From positions 62,001 to 126,000 of the forward strand of contig NZ_FOXL01000008.1 in NCBI RefSeq assembly GCF_900115705.1: a DNA stretch of 64,000 nucleotides, in the 5' to 3' direction. The position numbers and the translations under genes were made by a program. Shown in pieces: positions 24,789 through 35,313 of the stretch. The notes below the pieces were generated by a model that saw only the letters and a program-made list of their open reading frames with translations, was not told the origin of the DNA and searched no databases. Within the stretch, counting starts at the first letter, position 1, and every line of letters starts with the position of its first letter. This DNA comes from Frateuria terrea (GTDB lineage Bacteria > Pseudomonadota > Gammaproteobacteria > Xanthomonadales > Rhodanobacteraceae).

Positions 24789-25798
24789 GCGCTTTTCTTC
24801 TCTGTGAACTCGCCGGACGCGCGCTTTTCGCGGCGGCCGACATGGGCCTGGAACTGGATGGCCGTGTGGCCGTTGGATAGGCCGTAGCGGCCGCGGAACA
24901 CCGGCACGTCCTCGGCGAAGACGGTGCACAGCTCGGGCAATGCCACCGGTATCACGTCGCCCGGCTTGAGGCCCAGGAAATCGCCGATGGACAGTTCCGC
25001 CTCGAGCAGCAGCGAGCTCAGTTCCACCTCGGCGTCGAGCACCTCCTCGTGCAGGTGCTCGGTGAAGCGGTCGTCGCGGTCGGCCAGGTCGCTCTGCACG
25101 CCGGCATCGAGCAGGGTGCGGATCGGCTCGACCATCGCGTAGGGCAAGGTCAGGTGGATTTCGCCGCCGCCACCGTCGAGCTCGACGTGGAAACGCGACA
25201 CCACGACGGTTTCTGTCGGGCTGACGATGTTCGCGAACTGCGGGTTGATCTCGGAATTGAGGTACTCGAACTCCAGCGGCAGCACTGGGTTCCACGCCTC
25301 GGTCATCGCGCCGAACAGCTCGCTCAGCATGATCTGGATCACGCGGTTCTCGGTCGCGGTGAAGTCGCGGCCCTCGATGCGCGCGTGGAAGCGGCCATCG
25401 CCGCCGAAGAAATTGTCGATCACGGTGAACACCAGCCGTGGCTCGAACACCACCAGCGCGGTGCCGCGCAGCGGCTTGATCTTGACCAGGTTCAGGTTGC
25501 TCGGCACCGCCAGGCTGTGCACGTACTCGGCGAACTTGACCATCTTCACGCCGAGCACCGAGACCTCGCAGCTCTTGCGCAGCACGTTGAACACGCCCAG
25601 GCGGAAGAAGCGCGCGAAGCGGTCGTTGACCATCTCCAGCGTCGGCAGGCGGCCGCGGACGATGCGGTCCTGCTGGGTGAAGTCGTAGGACTGCACCGTT
25701 TCGGTCGGCGGCGGCTCGTCCTCGCCGGTGGCAACGCTGCCGCCGGTGACACCGTCGAGCAGCGCGTCGATTTCGTCCTGGGAAAGAAGGTCGCTCAT
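24785..25798 (-). CDS. fliM: FliM flagellar switch protein, CheY-P receptor
   Basis: C-ring protein of 337 residues. The N-terminal CheY-binding motif is LSQDEIDALLDG (EIDALL at 9-14), followed by a Gly/Pro linker, a CheC-like middle domain (about 45-230, containing NLVKIKPLRGTALVVFEP and FGGDGRFHARIEGRDFT) and a C-terminal SpoA domain (about 250-325). It follows fliL by 13 bases and overlaps fliN. It is the likely receiver of signals from the CheY at 15199-15606. Confidence 0.97.
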   Translation of the reverse strand: MSDLLSQDEIDALLDGVTGGSVATGEDEPPPTETVQSYDFTQQDRIVRGRLPTLEMVNDRFARFFRLGVFNVLRKSCEVSVLGVKMVKFAEYVHSLAVPSNLNLVKIKPLRGTALVVFEPRLVFTVIDNFFGGDGRFHARIEGRDFTATENRVIQIMLSELFGAMTEAWNPVLPLEFEYLNSEINPQFANIVSPTETVVVSRFHVELDGGGGEIHLTLPYAMVEPIRTLLDAGVQSDLADRDDRFTEHLHEEVLDAEVELSSLLLEAELSIGDFLGLKPGDVIPVALPELCTVFAEDVPVFRGRYGLSNGHTAIQFQAHVGRREKRASGEFTEKKSA

Positions 25799-25811
25799 GG
25801 GCGCGATGGCC

Positions 25812-26327
25812 TCACTGCATCACGAAGCTGGTGAAGTACAGCGCGTCGATGCCGGGCTTGCCGGTACGCGACGCAACGATGCTGCGCACGGCATCGAGCG
25901 CCTCGGCCTGCAGCTTCTGCTTGCCGGCGGGGTCGCTGAGGATGGCGTAGTCCTGGCGGCTGAACAGCATCACCAGCGCGTTGCGCACCACCGGGTCGAC
26001 GCTCTTGACGGTGTCCAGCGCGGCCTGGTCGTGCGCCATCAGGGTGACGCCGACCTGGAGGTAGCGCATGGATGCGTCGTCGCGGAAATTGACCACGAAG
26101 GCGGGGTCCAGAGGCAGGAACAGTTCCGGCTGCGTGTCGACCGGCTTGGCCTCGGCACCGTGCTTGCTGGTCGCCGCAGTGGTTGCCTTGCCGTGGCCGC
26201 GCAACGCGGTCAGCGCGTAGGCGCACACGCCAGATACGGCCAGCAGCGCCACCGCCAGTCCGATCACCAGCGGCGAGCGGCTCTTCTTCGGCACCGTTGC
26301 GACCACTTCTTCTTCGGTTGTTGCCAT
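25812..26327 (-). CDS. fliL: FliL basal-body-associated stator protein
   Basis: Inner-membrane protein of 171 residues. A cytoplasmic start (MATTEEEVVATVPKKSRS) is followed by one membrane helix (about 24-44), a variable linker and the periplasmic FliL domain with FLPLDPAFVVNFRD, VGVTLMA and the C-terminal IDALYFTSFVMQ. The frame is open 26 codons upstream, but the ATG at 26327 is correct because the sigma-54 promoter at 26389-26404 and its start point lie before it. It heads the fliLMNOPQR-flhB run. Confidence 0.93.
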   Translation of the reverse strand: MATTEEEVVATVPKKSRSPLVIGLAVALLAVSGVCAYALTALRGHGKATTAATSKHGAEAKPVDTQPELFLPLDPAFVVNFRDDASMRYLQVGVTLMAHDQAALDTVKSVDPVVRNALVMLFSRQDYAILSDPAGKQKLQAEALDAVRSIVASRTGKPGIDALYFTSFVMQ

Positions 26328-26388
26328 GCCTAACCTCGGTCCGTATGTGTCCGTCGGGGCGACAGGCGCCACCGTGCAGGAGCGTTGT

Positions 26389-26404
26389 TGCAAGCCGCAT
26401 GCCA
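26389..26404 (-). promoter_or_regulatory. Sigma-54 promoter of fliL
   Basis: On the minus strand TGGCAT-N5-TTGCA, one change from the consensus TGGCAC-N5-TTGCA, with GG at -24 and GC at -12 correctly spaced. Expected start near 26378, about 50 bases before the fliL ATG. A FleQ-activated promoter fits this place in Pseudomonas-like clusters. Confidence 0.82.
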
Positions 26405-26535
26405 TGGTGGGGGCGCCTTGTCCCTGCAGGGTTTGCGGCCAAGGCGGCGCTTTCTTGACGCGTGGCGGGGAAAGGGCGCGTCGCGATCACGACGAGCGCC
26501 TGAAAGTCGGCAGCGGGCGCTTCGAGTCATGTGCG

Positions 26536-27070
26536 GCGCGCCTGGACTCGGCGCGAACGGGCTCGAAAGCTCAGGCTCTCGAGTCCTTCTCCCTCCGGCA
26601 GAAGGTTGGGTGAGGGTTCGGTCTTGCCGGTGCGTATGCTCCGTCCGGACCCTCACCCGCCTGTCGGCACCCACTCCCGAAGGGAGAGGGCTCGAATAGA
26701 CGGGTTGAGGCCGGGATTTCGACTTCGGCGCTGCGCGCCTACGCTCAGCGCGAACGGGTTCGAAAGCGCGGGCTCTTGAGCCCCTCTCCCTCCGGGAGAG
26801 CGGTTGGGGTGAGGGTCCGGTGGTGCCGATGAGCGCGCTCTGCCCGGACCCTCACCGCCTGTCGGCACCCATTCCCGGAGGGAGAGGGTTCGAATGGGTG
26901 GTTCGAGGCTGGCACCTCGACTTCGGCGCTGCGCGCCTACGCTCAGCGCGAACGGGTTCGAAAGCGCGGGCTTTTGAGCCCTTCGCCCCGCGGGACAGGA
27001 GTTGGCGTGGGGCCAGGCCGGAAAACCCGTTCGCCGTGAGCGTAGGCCACAGGCCGTATTCGAACGGCCT
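26536..27070. repeat. Tandem array of a 198-bp palindromic repeat unit
   Basis: The word GCGCGCCT recurs at 26536, 26733 and 26931, so the period is 197-198 bases. Each unit reads CAGCGCGAACGGG(T/C)TCGAAAGC, then a CCCTCTCCCTCCGGGAGAG-like palindrome, GGTTGGG(G)TGAGGGT, CCGGACCCTCACC, GCCTGTCGGCACCCA, a second palindrome and GACTTCGGCGCT. GTGAGGGTCCGG and CCGGACCCTCAC form a large inverted pair within the unit. The third unit decays after about 60 bases and is followed by an inverted piece (27025-27050). The 747-base fliK-fliL gap holds this array and the fliL promoter, and no gene I can support. Confidence 0.88.
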
Positions 27071-27074
27071 TGCC

Positions 27075-28091
27075 TCAGGCGAACGTATCGAGCATCCCGA
27101 GCGCCGTTACCGGGACGCTCGCCCTCGTCACGGACTCCGGCTCGATCTCGCCGACCGTACCGGCCGTTTCGCCCCCACGTCCGCCCTCGCCCTGCTGCTG
27201 GCGCTGGCCGACATCGGCATGGCCCAGCGCCAGGCCATGGTGCGCGAGCAGCGCGTCCAGCTGAGGCAATGTCTGCTGGACGGCGTGTACGGCGGCCGGG
27301 TGCTGCACGGCGAAGCTCACATCGACGCGGTCGTGGTTCATGCTGACCTTGACGTCGAGCGTACCCAGGTCTTCCGGGTGCAGGCGGATGCGTGCCTGCT
27401 TGACGTCCTGGTGGCCCAGCCATACCACGTGCTGGCCCAGCTCCTGCGCGAACGCGGGGGTACCGGCAGGGCTGGCGATGTTGAGGGTGGGAGCCGGCGG
27501 CGCCGTGTTCGCAGGCGTAGGCATCGCTGGCTGGGCGCCGGACGCAGCGGCCATCTGCAGCGCATCCAGCGGGGTGTCCTTCTGCTCGGATGGCTTGGCC
27601 AGCATCGGCGCGAGCGCGTTGGTATCCAGGTTGACCGCCGGCCTGGCGGCCGCGGCCGTGGCCGCTGCACCGGCGAGCAGCATGAGCGCGGCCGGCTGCC
27701 TGGCGACCGTTCCAGCGGTACCGGCAACCTTGGCCGGTGCCGCCGCCACGCCGCCGGCCTGAGCCAACGGCTTGGCCGGCGCCGCCTGGCCGATCAGCGT
27801 AAGCATCGCCGCAGCCAGCGCGGCGGCGTCGGGGTTGGTTTCGTCCTTTGCCGAAGCGTGCGAAGGCTTGCCCTGGCCGGTCCTGGCGGTCGCCGGATCG
27901 TTGGTCGAGGGCGACTCGTGCCCGTCCTCGTGCGCCGGCCTGTCCTGCGCGTCGCCGTGCTGCTGGCGGGCCGCGTCCAGGTGGCGGTCGAAGCGATTGT
28001 CGTCAGCGGCGGAAGCCGGGTCGGCGGCAGTCCGCGCGGGTGCGGGGGCCGGCGGGGCGGCGGGGTTCACGGCGGCGGTGGTCGCGCTCAT
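27075..28091 (-). CDS. fliK: FliK hook-length control protein
   Basis: Exported molecular ruler of 338 residues. The first about 220 residues are Ala/Pro/Thr-rich and low in secondary structure, as expected for the ruler part. The C-terminal Flg_hook domain (about 225-310) has VVWLGHQDVKQARIRLHPEDLGTLDVKVSMNHDRVDVSF followed by LPQLDALLAHHGLALGHADVG. This domain switches FlhB specificity. It stands between fliJ and the repeat array, transcribed with the same direction as fliJ. A different FliK-type protein is at 6088-7245. Confidence 0.93.
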   Translation of the reverse strand: MSATTAAVNPAAPPAPAPARTAADPASAADDNRFDRHLDAARQQHGDAQDRPAHEDGHESPSTNDPATARTGQGKPSHASAKDETNPDAAALAAAMLTLIGQAAPAKPLAQAGGVAAAPAKVAGTAGTVARQPAALMLLAGAAATAAAARPAVNLDTNALAPMLAKPSEQKDTPLDALQMAAASGAQPAMPTPANTAPPAPTLNIASPAGTPAFAQELGQHVVWLGHQDVKQARIRLHPEDLGTLDVKVSMNHDRVDVSFAVQHPAAVHAVQQTLPQLDALLAHHGLALGHADVGQRQQQGEGGRGGETAGTVGEIEPESVTRASVPVTALGMLDTFA

Positions 28092-28137
28092 GGCACTTCC
28101 TTCAATGGCGTCAAACGACGTGCGTCAGGCACTGGCG

Positions 28138-28153
28138 TGCAAACTCCACGCCA
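28138..28153 (-). promoter_or_regulatory. Possible sigma-54 promoter of fliK
   Basis: TGGCGT-N5-TTGCA on the minus strand. The -12 box is complete and spacing is exact, but two bases of the -24 box differ. It lies in the 69-base gap between fliJ and fliK, giving a leader of about 36 bases. Confidence 0.5.
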
Positions 28154-28160
28154 AGCGTGC

Positions 28161-28598
28161 TCACGGCTGGCGGTTGGGGCGGCGGTACTGCATGCGCTCG
28201 TCGACGTCGTTCTGCTCGCGGCGCTCCTCGGCCTTGCGGTCCTGCTCGCGGTATCGGTCGATCACGTTGTCCAGCGCGGCCTCACGGGCGTGCGCGTCGC
28301 GCCAGAGCCCCCGCACCTGGTCGAGCAGGCGGTGCTGGCGTTCGATCTCCAGGGTCTGCTGGGCGATCGCGCGGTCGATGCGTTCGACGAATTGCTGGCG
28401 GTTCATCAGCGCGGTGGCCGTCAATCCGCCGGCGCTGGGTGGGTTGGCGTACTCCTGGCGATAGCCGCGCAGCTCCATCAACTGCCGCTCGGCCTTGGCC
28501 AGCCGCTGCTGCTGCTCGGCGAGCTTGAGCACGGCATCTTCGCTGCGCTGCTTGGCCTGGTCGGCGGCCGGCTGCAGGCGGTCGGCGCGCTTGCTCAT
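28161..28598 (-). CDS. fliJ: FliJ flagellar export chaperone/coiled-coil protein
   Basis: Protein of 145 residues, almost entirely a charged heptad-rich coiled coil (from [21 protein letters not shown] to [17 protein letters not shown]), the fold of FliJ, which sits in the centre of the FliI ATPase ring and activates export. The C-terminus is Arg/Gln-rich. It overlaps fliI by ATGA. The call rests on length, coiled-coil form and position, since FliJ sequences are poorly conserved. Confidence 0.9.
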   Translation of the reverse strand: MSKRADRLQPAADQAKQRSEDAVLKLAEQQQRLAKAERQLMELRGYRQEYANPPSAGGLTATALMNRQQFVERIDRAIAQQTLEIERQHRLLDQVRGLWRDAHAREAALDNVIDRYREQDRKAEERREQNDVDERMQYRRPNRQP

Positions 28599-29938
28599 TG
28601 GGCCGCCTCGGCGGCGAGGGCATCCAGCGCGCCGATGCCGTCGGCGAGGCTCATCGGTTCGTCCACTTCCTGCTGCAGGAACGCGCGCAGCTTCGGCCAC
28701 ATCACGATGGCCTGGTCGACCTGCGGGTCCGAGCCCTTCTGGTAGGCGCCCACCGCGATCAGGTCGCGCTGCTGGCGGTAGGCCGAGTAGACCTGGCGGA
28801 ATCGCTGCGCGGCGCGCTGGTGCTCGCGCGCGGTGACCGCCGGCATCACGCGGCTGATCGATGCCTCGATGTCGATCGCCGGGTAGTGCCCGGCTTCGGC
28901 CAGGTCGCGCGAGAGCACGATGTGGCCGTCCAGGATCGCGCGCGCGGCATCGGCGATCGGATCGTGACGGTAGTCGTCGCCCTCGGTCAGCACGGTGTAG
29001 AAGGCGGTGATCGAGCCGACACCCTCGGCGTCGTTGCCGGCACGCTCGACCAGCGCCGGCAACATCGCGAAGACGGAGGGCGGGTAGCCCTTGGTCGCCG
29101 GCGGCTCGCCGATCGCCAGCGCGATCTCGCGCTGCGCCTGGGCGTAGCGGGTGAGCGAATCCATCAGCAGCAGCACGCGCTGGCCGCGGTCGCGGAACCA
29201 TTCGGCGATGGCAGTGGCGTACTGCGCGCCGCGCAGGCGCTTGAGCGGCGGCGCGTCGGCCGGGGCGGCGACGATCACCGCGCGACGGCGGCCTTCCTCG
29301 CCGAGCGTGTGCTCGACGAATTCCTTCACCTCGCGGCCGCGCTCGCCGATCAGGCCCACGACCACGACGTCGGCGTCGGTGTACCTGGTCATCATGCCCA
29401 GCAGCGTGGACTTGCCCACGCCGGAGCCGGCGAACAGGCCCAGGCGCTGGCCGCGGCCGACGGTGAGCAGCGCGTTGATCGCGCGCACGCCGGTGTCCAG
29501 CGGGGTGTCGATGGGCTTGCGCGCCATCGGATTGATCGGTTCGGCCTTGAGCGCGGCGTGCTCGCCGGAGTCCAGCGGACCCTTGCCGTCCAGCGGTATG
29601 CCATCGGCGCCGATCACGCGCCCGAGCAGACCGGCGCCGACCGGCAGCCCACCGGCATGGGCGAGCGGCCGTACACGCGCATTGGGCAACACGCCGTGCA
29701 TCTCGCCCACCGGCATCAGCAGCAGGCGTTCGTCGGCGAAGCCGACCACCTCGGTGTCGAGCTGGCTGCCGTCGGCGGTGTCGACCAGGCAGCGCGCGCC
29801 GAGGGCGGCTTCGCAGCCCTCGGCTTCCAGCGTGAGGCCGACGACGCGGCGGAGTCGACCTTCGACGGCAAACGTGGGGGCGGCCTGCGCGCGCTGGCGC
29901 CGCCGGGCAAGCTGCTCGGTCCAGGCCGCGCGGGTCAT
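28595..29938 (-). CDS. fliI: FliI flagellar export ATPase
   Basis: ATPase of 447 residues related to the F1 beta subunit. The N-terminal beta domain (about 20-95) is followed by the catalytic domain with the P-loop GSGVGKST at 171-178, the Walker B region [24 protein letters not shown] and the family segment [18 protein letters not shown]. The C-terminal helical domain ends in ALAAEAAQ. It overlaps fliJ; a 112-base gap with a repeat remnant separates it from fliH, unusual in this otherwise tight operon. Confidence 0.97.
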   Translation of the reverse strand: MTRAAWTEQLARRRQRAQAAPTFAVEGRLRRVVGLTLEAEGCEAALGARCLVDTADGSQLDTEVVGFADERLLLMPVGEMHGVLPNARVRPLAHAGGLPVGAGLLGRVIGADGIPLDGKGPLDSGEHAALKAEPINPMARKPIDTPLDTGVRAINALLTVGRGQRLGLFAGSGVGKSTLLGMMTRYTDADVVVVGLIGERGREVKEFVEHTLGEEGRRRAVIVAAPADAPPLKRLRGAQYATAIAEWFRDRGQRVLLLMDSLTRYAQAQREIALAIGEPPATKGYPPSVFAMLPALVERAGNDAEGVGSITAFYTVLTEGDDYRHDPIADAARAILDGHIVLSRDLAEAGHYPAIDIEASISRVMPAVTAREHQRAAQRFRQVYSAYRQQRDLIAVGAYQKGSDPQVDQAIVMWPKLRAFLQQEVDEPMSLADGIGALDALAAEAAQ

Positions 29939-29957
29939 CGACCGATACCCTCGCGAC

Positions 29958-30000
29958 CGAGCTCCTTCTGCCCCGTGGGGAGAGGGTGACGGGCGGGGCT
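29958..30000. repeat. Palindromic repeat remnant in the fliH-fliI gap
   Basis: CTCCTTCTGCCCCGTGGGG followed by AGAGGGTGACGGGCGGGG. It matches half of the dispersed element and stretches the fliH-fliI spacing to 112 bases. Confidence 0.55.
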
Positions 30001-30050
30001 AGCGGGACATCGCGCCAGAACCGCCTTCGGTTTCCGGGCGTTGCCGCGAC

Positions 30051-30665
30051 TCATGCGTCGGCCTCGGCGCCGAGAACGGCGTCGATCATGGCCGCCAGCC
30101 GCGTCTCCACGCGCGCGTCCAGCCGCGAACGTTCGCTCTGCAGCAGGCAGTCGCCGCGCCTGAGCGTGGCATCGGCCACCAGTTGCCAGTACGGTTCGGC
30201 CGCGTCCAGCTCGCGCAGCAGTGCGAGGTCGTCCGGGTGCAGGCGCACCTTCAGTTCGCGGGTCGCCGCAGGCAGCGCCGCGGCGGCCTGGCGCACGGCG
30301 TGCACGATGTGCTCCGGATGCGTGGCCAGCTCATGGGCCATCACCCGGCGGGCGACCAGCAGCGCCAGCTGCGCCAGTTCCTGCTCCACGGCCGCGTCGA
30401 GCGCATCGAGCGGACGCGCTGCCTGCGCGCACATCGACTCCAGCCGCGCTACGCGCTCGCGCCCCTGCGCGCGCGCCTCGGCCAGGCCCTGGGCGTGGCC
30501 GGCGGCGTAGCCTTCCTCACGCGCCTGGCGCTCGAGCGTTTCCAGGTCGCTGACGGTGGGATGGTTGACGGATTCGGCCGGTGCCGGGGCCTGGACGTCG
30601 CCGACCTGCGGCGGCTCCCAGCGCTGGTAGCCGCCGGCGGCATCGCGGTTGAGCACGGCGCTCAT
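30051..30665 (-). CDS. fliH: FliH flagellar export regulator
   Basis: Protein of 204 residues that holds FliI and links it to the C-ring. An N-terminal variable part (about 1-45) is followed by a helix-rich middle with EEGYAAGHAQGLAEARAQG, a glycine-spaced helix typical of FliH, then the C-terminal domain with LALLVARRVMAHEL and VRLHPDDLALLREL, related to the peripheral-stalk proteins of F- and V-ATPases. Its ATG overlaps the fliG stop by one base (TGATG). Confidence 0.95.
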   Translation of the reverse strand: MSAVLNRDAAGGYQRWEPPQVGDVQAPAPAESVNHPTVSDLETLERQAREEGYAAGHAQGLAEARAQGRERVARLESMCAQAARPLDALDAAVEQELAQLALLVARRVMAHELATHPEHIVHAVRQAAAALPAATRELKVRLHPDDLALLRELDAAEPYWQLVADATLRRGDCLLQSERSRLDARVETRLAAMIDAVLGAEADA

Positions 30666-31675
30666 CAGACCAGGTCATCCCCGCCGCCGAGGGTGATCTG
30701 GCCGGCGTCGGCCAGCCGGCGCGCGATACCGAGGATTTCCTTCTGCGCGGCGTCCACCTCGGACACGCGCACAGGCCCGGCCACTTCCAGGTCGTCGCGC
30801 AGCATCTCGGCCGCGCGCTTGGACATGTTGGCGAACATCTTGTCGCGGATCGCCGGCTCGGCTCCCTTGAGCGCCACGATCAGGCGCGGCGACGGAACTT
30901 CGCGCAGCAAGGCCTGCATCGAGCGGTCGTCCAGCTCGACCAGGTCGTCGAAGACGAACATCAGGTCCTCGATCTTGCTGCCCAGGCCCGGGTCGTGGCT
31001 GCGGATGGCGGCCATCAGCTCGGCCTCGCGGCTGGTCTCCATCGCATTGAGGATGCTCGCCGCGGCCTTCAGGCCACCGACGCTGGCGGACTTCAACTTG
31101 TTGGTGTTGCCGGAGAACTGGCGCTCCATGATTTCGTCCAGCTCGTTCAGGGCATGCGGCTGCACGCCGTCGAGCGTGGCGATGCGCATGATCGCGTCCG
31201 AGCGCGTGCGCGCGGGCAGGTAGCCGAGCACTTCGGCGGCCTGGTCGTGCTCCAGGTGCGCCAGCACCAGTGCGATGATCTGCGGGTGCTCCTGGCCGAT
31301 CATCTCGGCGATCGAGCGGCCCTCCATCCACTTGAGCGATTCCAGGCCCTTGCTGGAGCGCCCCAGCAGGATGCGGTCGATCAGATTGCCGGCCTTGGTT
31401 TCGCCCAGCGCGTTGGTGAGGATCTTGCGGATGTAGTCCTCGGTGCCGACGCCGAGCGAGGTCTGCCGGCCCAGGTCGTCGTGCAGGCGGGTGAGCACCT
31501 GGTCGACCTGCTCGCGCGAGACGGAGGTGAGCACGGCCATGGCCTGGCCGACCGCCTGCACGTCGCGCGCGGACAGGTGCTTGAGCACCTCCGCGGCATC
31601 CTCCTCACCGAGGGTGAGCAGCAGGATCGCGGCGCGCTGGGCGCCCGAGATGGATGTGTCTGCCTTGCCTGACAT
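30665..31675 (-). CDS. fliG: FliG flagellar motor switch protein
   Basis: C-ring protein of 336 residues that receives torque from the stator. It shows the N, M and C domains: GAQRAAILLLTLGEEDAAEVLKHL at the start, the EHPQIIALVLAHLEHDQAAEVL motif (EHPQ) in the middle, and the C domain (about 245-330) with LMFVFDDLVELDDRSMQALLREV, whose charged residues interact with the MotC loop. One-base overlaps join it to fliF and fliH. Confidence 0.97.
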   Translation of the reverse strand: MSGKADTSISGAQRAAILLLTLGEEDAAEVLKHLSARDVQAVGQAMAVLTSVSREQVDQVLTRLHDDLGRQTSLGVGTEDYIRKILTNALGETKAGNLIDRILLGRSSKGLESLKWMEGRSIAEMIGQEHPQIIALVLAHLEHDQAAEVLGYLPARTRSDAIMRIATLDGVQPHALNELDEIMERQFSGNTNKLKSASVGGLKAAASILNAMETSREAELMAAIRSHDPGLGSKIEDLMFVFDDLVELDDRSMQALLREVPSPRLIVALKGAEPAIRDKMFANMSKRAAEMLRDDLEVAGPVRVSEVDAAQKEILGIARRLADAGQITLGGGDDLV

Positions 31676-33366
31676 CAGACGCCGTCCTCGCCCACCCAGT
31701 TCCTCACCACCTGCGCCACCTGCTTGGGATTGTCGCTGACCATGCGGCGGGCCAGGCCCACCTTCTGTTCGTAGCCGAGCACCTGCGAGGGTCCCGCCAG
31801 CCGGCTGCGCTCATCCTCCGGGTCATCGGCCACGCGCACGGAAACCGTAGGCATCCTGCCGCCGGCGCCGGCCAGCGCCGGCTGCGGCGCGCCGCGCAGC
31901 AGTCCCTTGAGCAGCGGGCGCAGCAGGCCGAAGGCGACGATCAGCGCGATCAGCACGCCGATGCCCTGCTTGATCAGGTCCAGCGCGCCAGGACGCTGCC
32001 ACAACGGCAACTCCTCGGGCGCGTCGGCGGCAGGCGCGGTGTGGAAGGCCTGGTTGATCACGCTGACGCTGTCGCCGCGCGCCGGGTCGAAGCCGACCGC
32101 GTTCTTGGCCAGCTGGGTCAGGTGGTCCAGCTCCTGCGGCGTGAATGGCACGCTGGCGTCGCCCTTCGGACCGCTCACGGACTTGTCGTCGACCACCACC
32201 GCCACGGTCAGGCGCGCCAGCCGGCCGGCCGGGTCGCTGGTGTGGCTGATGGTGCGGTCCAGCTCGTAGTTGCGGGTAGCGCTGGATGAGTTGTCGCCGG
32301 TGTCGGCCTGCGCCGTGGCCGCCGCGGGCGCGGGTGTGGCCGCCGCCTTGCCGCCCGCGTTCGGGTTGGCGGCGGTCGGCTGCGCGGTCATCACCGGCGG
32401 CTGGTTGCTCAGCGCACCCGGCACGCCGCCGTCGGCGACGCTGCCGCTGCCGTGGCGCTCGCTGCTGGTCTGCTCGCTGCGCAGCGCGGGGTGGTCGTGG
32501 CCGTACGTCTCGCTGGCCTTCTCGGTCTGGCTGAAGTCGAGGTCCACCGACACCTGTGCGTGCACCTTGCCAGGCCCCACCAGCGGGGTGAGCAGCTCCT
32601 CGATGCGCTGCGCGTAGGTGTTCTCGATGCGCGTGGCTAGACGCAGGCGGCTGTCGCCCACGGCGGCGGCGCTGTCCGGGTCACTGCCGGTGAGCAGCTG
32701 GCCCTGCTGGTCGATCACCGAGACTTGCTTGGGGTCCAGATCCGGCACCGAGGCGGCGACCAGGTGCACGATCGCGGCCACCTGGCTCGCATCGAGCTGC
32801 CGGCCGGGATAGAGCGTGACCAGCACCGAGGCGCTGCCCTCGCGGCTGTCGCGGATGAACGCCGAGGGCTTGGCCATCGCCAGGTGCACGCGCGCCGAGC
32901 GCACGCCCTGCAGGCTGCCGATGGTGTTGCCCAGGTCGGTTTCCAGCATCTGCTGGTAGCGCGTGCGCTCGGCCAGGTCACTCATGCCGAAGGGCGAATC
33001 GGACTGTGGCAGCGTGTTGGCGGCCGTGCCCTGCGGCAGGCCCTGCCCGGCCAGGCGCAGGCGCACCGCGGCCAGGTCGGACGCCGGCACCATGATCGAG
33101 CCGCCGTCGTCGCCCAGCTTGTAGGGCGTGTTGGTGGATTGCAGCGCTTGCGTGATCGCGGCGGCATCCTGCTGCCCCAGGCCCGCGTAGAGCAGGCCCC
33201 AGTTCGGTCCGCGCGACCACAACACCACTGCCACGCCCAGCGCCACGGCCGCAGCCATGCCGACCAGCAGCAGCAACTGGCGCGAGGCGGGGCTGCGCGC
33301 AAGCTGCTTGAGGTCGAAGCGGCTGGCCGGGCTGTCGGCGGTGGTGGCGATGGCGTTGTCAGCCAT
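31675..33366 (-). CDS. fliF: FliF flagellar MS-ring protein
   Basis: MS-ring protein of 563 residues. An N-terminal membrane helix (about 30-52) is followed by the two ring-building motifs with YAGLGQQDAAAITQALQSTNTPYKL, GLPQGTAANTLPQSDSPFGMSDLAERTRYQQMLETDL and ARVHLAMAKPSAFIRDSREGSASVLVTLYPG. A Pro/Ala-rich periplasmic stretch (about 300-350) leads to a second membrane helix near 460 and a cytoplasmic tail that binds FliG (KQVAQVVRNWVGEDGV). Stop and fliG start overlap. It begins 39 bases after fliE. Confidence 0.97.
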   Translation of the reverse strand: MADNAIATTADSPASRFDLKQLARSPASRQLLLLVGMAAAVALGVAVVLWSRGPNWGLLYAGLGQQDAAAITQALQSTNTPYKLGDDGGSIMVPASDLAAVRLRLAGQGLPQGTAANTLPQSDSPFGMSDLAERTRYQQMLETDLGNTIGSLQGVRSARVHLAMAKPSAFIRDSREGSASVLVTLYPGRQLDASQVAAIVHLVAASVPDLDPKQVSVIDQQGQLLTGSDPDSAAAVGDSRLRLATRIENTYAQRIEELLTPLVGPGKVHAQVSVDLDFSQTEKASETYGHDHPALRSEQTSSERHGSGSVADGGVPGALSNQPPVMTAQPTAANPNAGGKAAATPAPAAATAQADTGDNSSSATRNYELDRTISHTSDPAGRLARLTVAVVVDDKSVSGPKGDASVPFTPQELDHLTQLAKNAVGFDPARGDSVSVINQAFHTAPAADAPEELPLWQRPGALDLIKQGIGVLIALIVAFGLLRPLLKGLLRGAPQPALAGAGGRMPTVSVRVADDPEDERSRLAGPSQVLGYEQKVGLARRMVSDNPKQVAQVVRNWVGEDGV

Positions 33367-33405
33367 GGGGAGGGTTCATCCGTAGAGCGAATGGAAAGCC
33401 GGTGT

Positions 33406-33729
33406 TTAGACCGGCATGTTCATGATGTCCTTGTAGGCATCGACCAGCTTGTTGCGTACTTCGGTCATCGCACGCAGCGAAAGGTCGGCCTTCTGGATCG
33501 CCACCATCGTTCGGCCGAGGTCCGCGCCCGGATCGCCGCGCTCGAAGCTCGCCGCCATCTGCCCGGCCTGCTGCTGGCTCTGGCCGACGCTGGCGATCGA
33601 TTCCTTCAGCAGCGAACCGAAATCCGCCTTCGCTGCCGGCGCCGCCTTGAACGCGCTTTCGGCCGGGCGCACCTGCGTGGAAAGCTGGCGCATCTGGGCG
33701 AGCAGGTTGTTGACGTCGATGGTGCTCAT
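33406..33729 (-). CDS. fliE: FliE basal-body rod adapter
   Basis: Protein of 107 residues linking the MS ring to the rod. The family C-terminus is present: DLGRTMVAIQKADLSLRAMTEVRNKLVDAYKDIMNMPV. The ATG at 33729 begins MSTIDVNNLLAQMRQL; the frame is open 32 codons upstream but those lie across the sigma-54 promoter at 33769-33784. First gene of fliEFGHIJ. Confidence 0.94.
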   Translation of the reverse strand: MSTIDVNNLLAQMRQLSTQVRPAESAFKAAPAAKADFGSLLKESIASVGQSQQQAGQMAASFERGDPGADLGRTMVAIQKADLSLRAMTEVRNKLVDAYKDIMNMPV

Positions 33730-33768
33730 GTCGGGTTTCCGGCGCGTGGCGGGTTTCGAAGGGGTGTT

Positions 33769-33784
33769 TGCACGAGCCGTGCCA
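33769..33784 (-). promoter_or_regulatory. Sigma-54 promoter of fliE
   Basis: TGGCACG-N4-GTGCA on the minus strand, one change from TGGCACG-N4-TTGCA. The -24 box is complete and GC is kept at -12. Expected start near 33758, about 29 bases before the fliE ATG. It lies in the 156-base gap between fleQ and fliE. Confidence 0.82.
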
Positions 33785-33885
33785 TGGAAGCGGGAGCATC
33801 GCGGCGAAGACCGAGCGGCGCCCACGAAGGCGTTCGCGGGCGCGGTGCGGAAGCAGCCGCGCAGCCGCCGATCCCGCCCCGCGGC

Positions 33886-35313
<1,428 letters not shown>

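Noticed and set aside
26536-27070. CRISPR array
   Set aside because: The period is 198 bases with no alternation of short repeats and unique spacers, and no cas genes are present.
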